From NCBI RefSeq assembly GCF_011752005.1, contig NZ_JAAIJZ010000001.1, forward strand, positions 372,001 through 436,000: a DNA stretch of 64,000 nt, in the 5' to 3' direction. Shown one piece after another: positions 61,985 to 64,000 of this stretch (the stretch's first letter is position 1; each line of letters begins with the position of its first letter). The position numbers and the translations under genes were made by a program. Below the pieces are notes generated by a model. The model was not told the origin of the DNA. It saw nothing but the letters and a program-made list of their open reading frames with translations, and did not search any database. The stretch comes from Canibacter zhoujuaniae (lineage in GTDB: Bacteria > Actinomycetota > Actinomycetes > Actinomycetales > Microbacteriaceae).

Positions 61985-63892
61985 CTATTCAAACAGCTGG
62001 TCGAACTCACGGCGCAGCTTGGTAACAGTATAAATGTGCTTGCGAATTTCTGTCGCCTCATCGCTCCCGGGGTCTGCAACCAACCTTAGACGTCTTGTAA
62101 GCTCCTGCTGCAAGGTTTCAAAATCACGTTGCTGCAGCCGCACAACAGACTGCACCACGAATTTCTGAAACTGCCGGGTCTCTAAGTTTGGCAGCGGCAG
62201 CAGCGCAATCTCCCGCACCAGAGAACGCACCTCTGCAGGGGCTGCGGCGCTGACACGGTCAACCCAACCGGCGCCGTCACCAAGACTCTCAAGCGAAACT
62301 GCAATAGCATCGCGCACCTGTTTTAAAGGCCCAAGATCAACTCGCGCAGTTGCCGCATGCGCGAGACGATCCGCGCCGACCAACAGCGGATACTGCAGCA
62401 TCGCTGCGAGCGCATCCACCTCTATCTCTGTTCCCGTATCTTGCGGGAGCATGCCGAGTGTGATCTGCGGCACCTGCTGGGGTGTGGTAGCAGCAACCGT
62501 ATTTTGACCATTTGCCTCTGCGGTATCCGCCGCTAACTCCCGCGGAGCGGTGTGCGCCTTTGGTAGGGCAAGATTGCCGCGCTGTTTCAGTGCCCGAAAC
62601 TCTCGCTGCACATCGGGAAAGTCTAAACCAACCATTTTGCCCAGCTCACGCATGTATTCCGGCTGCAGACTGCTGTCTTTAATCGCGGCGATTACCGGAA
62701 GAGCCCGCCGGAGCGCACCGTAGCGCCCCTCGATAGTGTTTAGATCATAGTTCTTAACAGCGTGTTGCAGGGCAAACTCGAACAGCGGTTTCTTCTCGCT
62801 AAACATTGCGATAACCGCGTTGTCCCCCTGCTGCTGTCGCAGATCGCTAGGATCTAAACCGTAGCGGTTCGTTGCAATATAGGTGTGGGCGTTGAACTGA
62901 TGATCCTGCCCGAAAGCCTTCAACGCTGCAGCCTCACCGGCGGAGTCCGGATCAAAGGTGAAAATAACTTCAGCCGCCGCCTCGTCACCCAGAATGCGGC
63001 GCAAGAGACGAATGTGATCTGATCCGAACGCGGTACCGCAGGTCGCTACCGCGTTGGTGATACCCGCAAGGTGACACGCCATAACGTCTGTGTACCCCTC
63101 AACGACGATTGCGCTGCGTCGCTCAGCGATAGTTTTTTTCGCGCTGTCTAAGCCGTAGAGCACCTGTGATTTTTGATAAATCGGTGTTTCAGGGCTGTTC
63201 AGATATTTTGGCCCCTGGTCGCTCTCTAAAAGTTTTCTGGCACCAAAACCGATAGTTTGGCCGGTGATGTTTTTTATTGGCCACATAATACGCCCGCGAA
63301 AGCGATCATAGATGCCACGGCTGCCAGCCGACGCCAGCCCGCTCGCAGTGAGCTCTTCTTGGCTAAACCCGCGCTGCCTTAATAGCCCTGTCAGCCCATC
63401 CCAAGAGTCTGGTGCATAACCAATCTCAAATTTTTTTAACGCCCCACTGTCAAAGCCGCGCTTTGCCAGAAATTCAACCGCAACCTGACCGTTTTCAGTT
63501 GCAAGCTGCCGGGCGTAAAACTCTGTGGCGATCTTGTGCGCCTCATAGAGTCTGGTTTTGCTCGGCCCTTTAGGCGCCCCCTGCCTATCCTCATAAGAGA
63601 TTTGATAGCCGACTCGCTCAGCGAGCCTCTCAACCGACTCTGTGAAAGAGAGGTGTTCGTGCTTTTGTAAGAACGCGATCGTATCGCCGCTTTCGTTACA
63701 CCCAAAGCACTTAAAATAGCCCTGATTTACGTTGACGGTAAAGCTCGGTGTTTTCTCATCATGAAACGGGCACAGCCCTTTAAATGACCCGGCACCAGCC
63801 CGCTTCAGGGTCACATAGTCAGATACCACATCAAAAATATTGACCCGCTGCTTAATCGCGGCAATGTCACTCTCGGGTATGCGGCCTGCCAT
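61985..63892 (-). CDS. dnaG: DNA primase
   Basis: The primase (635 aa from this start) makes RNA primers at the replication fork. It has the CHC2 zinc domain (CPFHDEKTPSF and CFGCNESGD), the TOPRIM domain (VVEGYTDVMACHLAGI and FTFDPDSAGEAAALKAF), and a C-terminal helicase-binding part. I chose the ATG at 63892, where MAGRIPESDIAAIKQ matches family starts; no strong ribosome site is visible. The open frame continues upstream to 63982, but that part overlaps dgt. Confidence 0.95.
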   Translation of the reverse strand: MAGRIPESDIAAIKQRVNIFDVVSDYVTLKRAGAGSFKGLCPFHDEKTPSFTVNVNQGYFKCFGCNESGDTIAFLQKHEHLSFTESVERLAERVGYQISYEDRQGAPKGPSKTRLYEAHKIATEFYARQLATENGQVAVEFLAKRGFDSGALKKFEIGYAPDSWDGLTGLLRQRGFSQEELTASGLASAGSRGIYDRFRGRIMWPIKNITGQTIGFGARKLLESDQGPKYLNSPETPIYQKSQVLYGLDSAKKTIAERRSAIVVEGYTDVMACHLAGITNAVATCGTAFGSDHIRLLRRILGDEAAAEVIFTFDPDSAGEAAALKAFGQDHQFNAHTYIATNRYGLDPSDLRQQQGDNAVIAMFSEKKPLFEFALQHAVKNYDLNTIEGRYGALRRALPVIAAIKDSSLQPEYMRELGKMVGLDFPDVQREFRALKQRGNLALPKAHTAPRELAADTAEANGQNTVAATTPQQVPQITLGMLPQDTGTEIEVDALAAMLQYPLLVGADRLAHAATARVDLGPLKQVRDAIAVSLESLGDGAGWVDRVSAAAPAEVRSLVREIALLPLPNLETRQFQKFVVQSVVRLQQRDFETLQQELTRRLRLVADPGSDEATEIRKHIYTVTKLRREFDQLFE

Positions 63893-63914
63893 GCCGTTAA
63901 GTCTAGCGCGCCGC

Positions 63915-64000
63915 TTAAACCAGCGGAATAGCGCAGTAGCGGTTATAAAGCTCAATCGCTGCTTGATCCGACAGACTCGCAACCTGATCTACAACAGCAC
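63915..64000 (-). CDS. dgt: dGTP triphosphohydrolase, 3' end only
   Basis: The last 27 or so codons are visible: AVVDQVASLSDQAAIELYNR then a short end PLV and TAA at 63917-63915. DQVASLSD is a common ending of Dgt proteins, and dgt precedes dnaG in many actinobacteria. The gene continues beyond the window. Confidence 0.7.
   Translation of the reverse strand, partial: AVVDQVASLSDQAAIELYNRYCAIPLV

Noticed and set aside
63893..63982. N-terminal extension of DNA primase
   Set aside because: It overlaps the 3' end of dgt in another frame, and the family start aligns with the ATG at 63892.

Overview
The window is a stretch of chromosome from a Gram-positive actinobacterium, most probably in or near the family Microbacteriaceae. 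The evidence is gene order: ctaB divergent from tkt-tal-pgi, then rbpA, secG-tpiA-pgk-gap, sodA, whiA-rapZ-uvrC-uvrA-uvrB-ndk, DUF4233-folC-ileS with an ileS T-box, valS, clpX-clpP2-clpP1-tig, and dgt-dnaG. WhiA, RbpA, two ClpP paralogues and the sodA gene beside gap support this. Base composition looks balanced rather than the very high GC of many relatives. I cannot name the genus from sequence alone.

Layout. 1-3.3 kb holds the end of an oxidoreductase gene, a DEDDh exonuclease-BRCT protein and a two-gene unit (secreted protein plus membrane protein) with its own strong promoter and palindrome. 3.75-10.1 kb is a complete type I restriction-modification operon (hsdM-hsdS-hsdR). 10.2-12.1 kb is an acyltransferase-3/SGNH protein. 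12.2-37.7 kb is mostly core metabolism and information processing: haem O synthesis, the non-oxidative pentose phosphate pathway, lower glycolysis, superoxide dismutase, WhiA/RapZ, all three UvrABC nucleotide-excision-repair proteins, nucleoside diphosphate kinase, folylpolyglutamate synthase and isoleucyl-tRNA synthetase. 37.7-42.5 kb is a peptide/nickel-type ABC importer next to a divergent TetR gene. 43.3-50.3 kb holds valS, the Clp protease genes and trigger factor. 50.4-50.9 kb holds three tRNA genes (Pro, Asn, Gly).

The accessory part is 51-61.9 kb. It is visibly more AT-rich and full of small secreted or membrane proteins. A perfect 49-bp direct repeat (52479-52527 and 57362-57410) brackets 4.9 kb. 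The right copy is the 3' end of a two-domain hydrolase gene and the left copy is an orphan 3' end that would also read in frame to a stop. This looks like an element inserted at the 3' end of a gene. Inside it are an apparent terminase remnant, a broken small gene, a peptide-histidine kinase-response regulator operon, a divergent 12-bp palindrome and a secreted 394-aa protein with a small membrane partner. The 394-aa protein shares a C-terminal plan (Trp-Trp then Cys, a small-residue-rich stretch, then Gly-Ile-x-x-Cys or similar) with the 180-aa secreted protein at 2.8-3.3 kb, which is also followed by a membrane protein gene. A separate cluster at 59.2-61.9 kb pairs a 31-aa secreted peptide with a membrane protein, an FtsX-like permease, an ABC ATPase and a 51-aa membrane protein. 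This arrangement suggests peptide export or immunity. The window closes with dnaG and the 3' end of dgt.

How the genes work together. The core genes form tight, translationally coupled operons on the minus strand: ileS-folC-DUF4233, ndk-uvrB, uvrA-uvrC-rapZ-whiA, gap-pgk-tpiA-secG and clpP1-clpP2-clpX. The accessory genes look like small secreted effectors or signals with dedicated membrane partners and local regulators. Their functions are inferred, not demonstrated.
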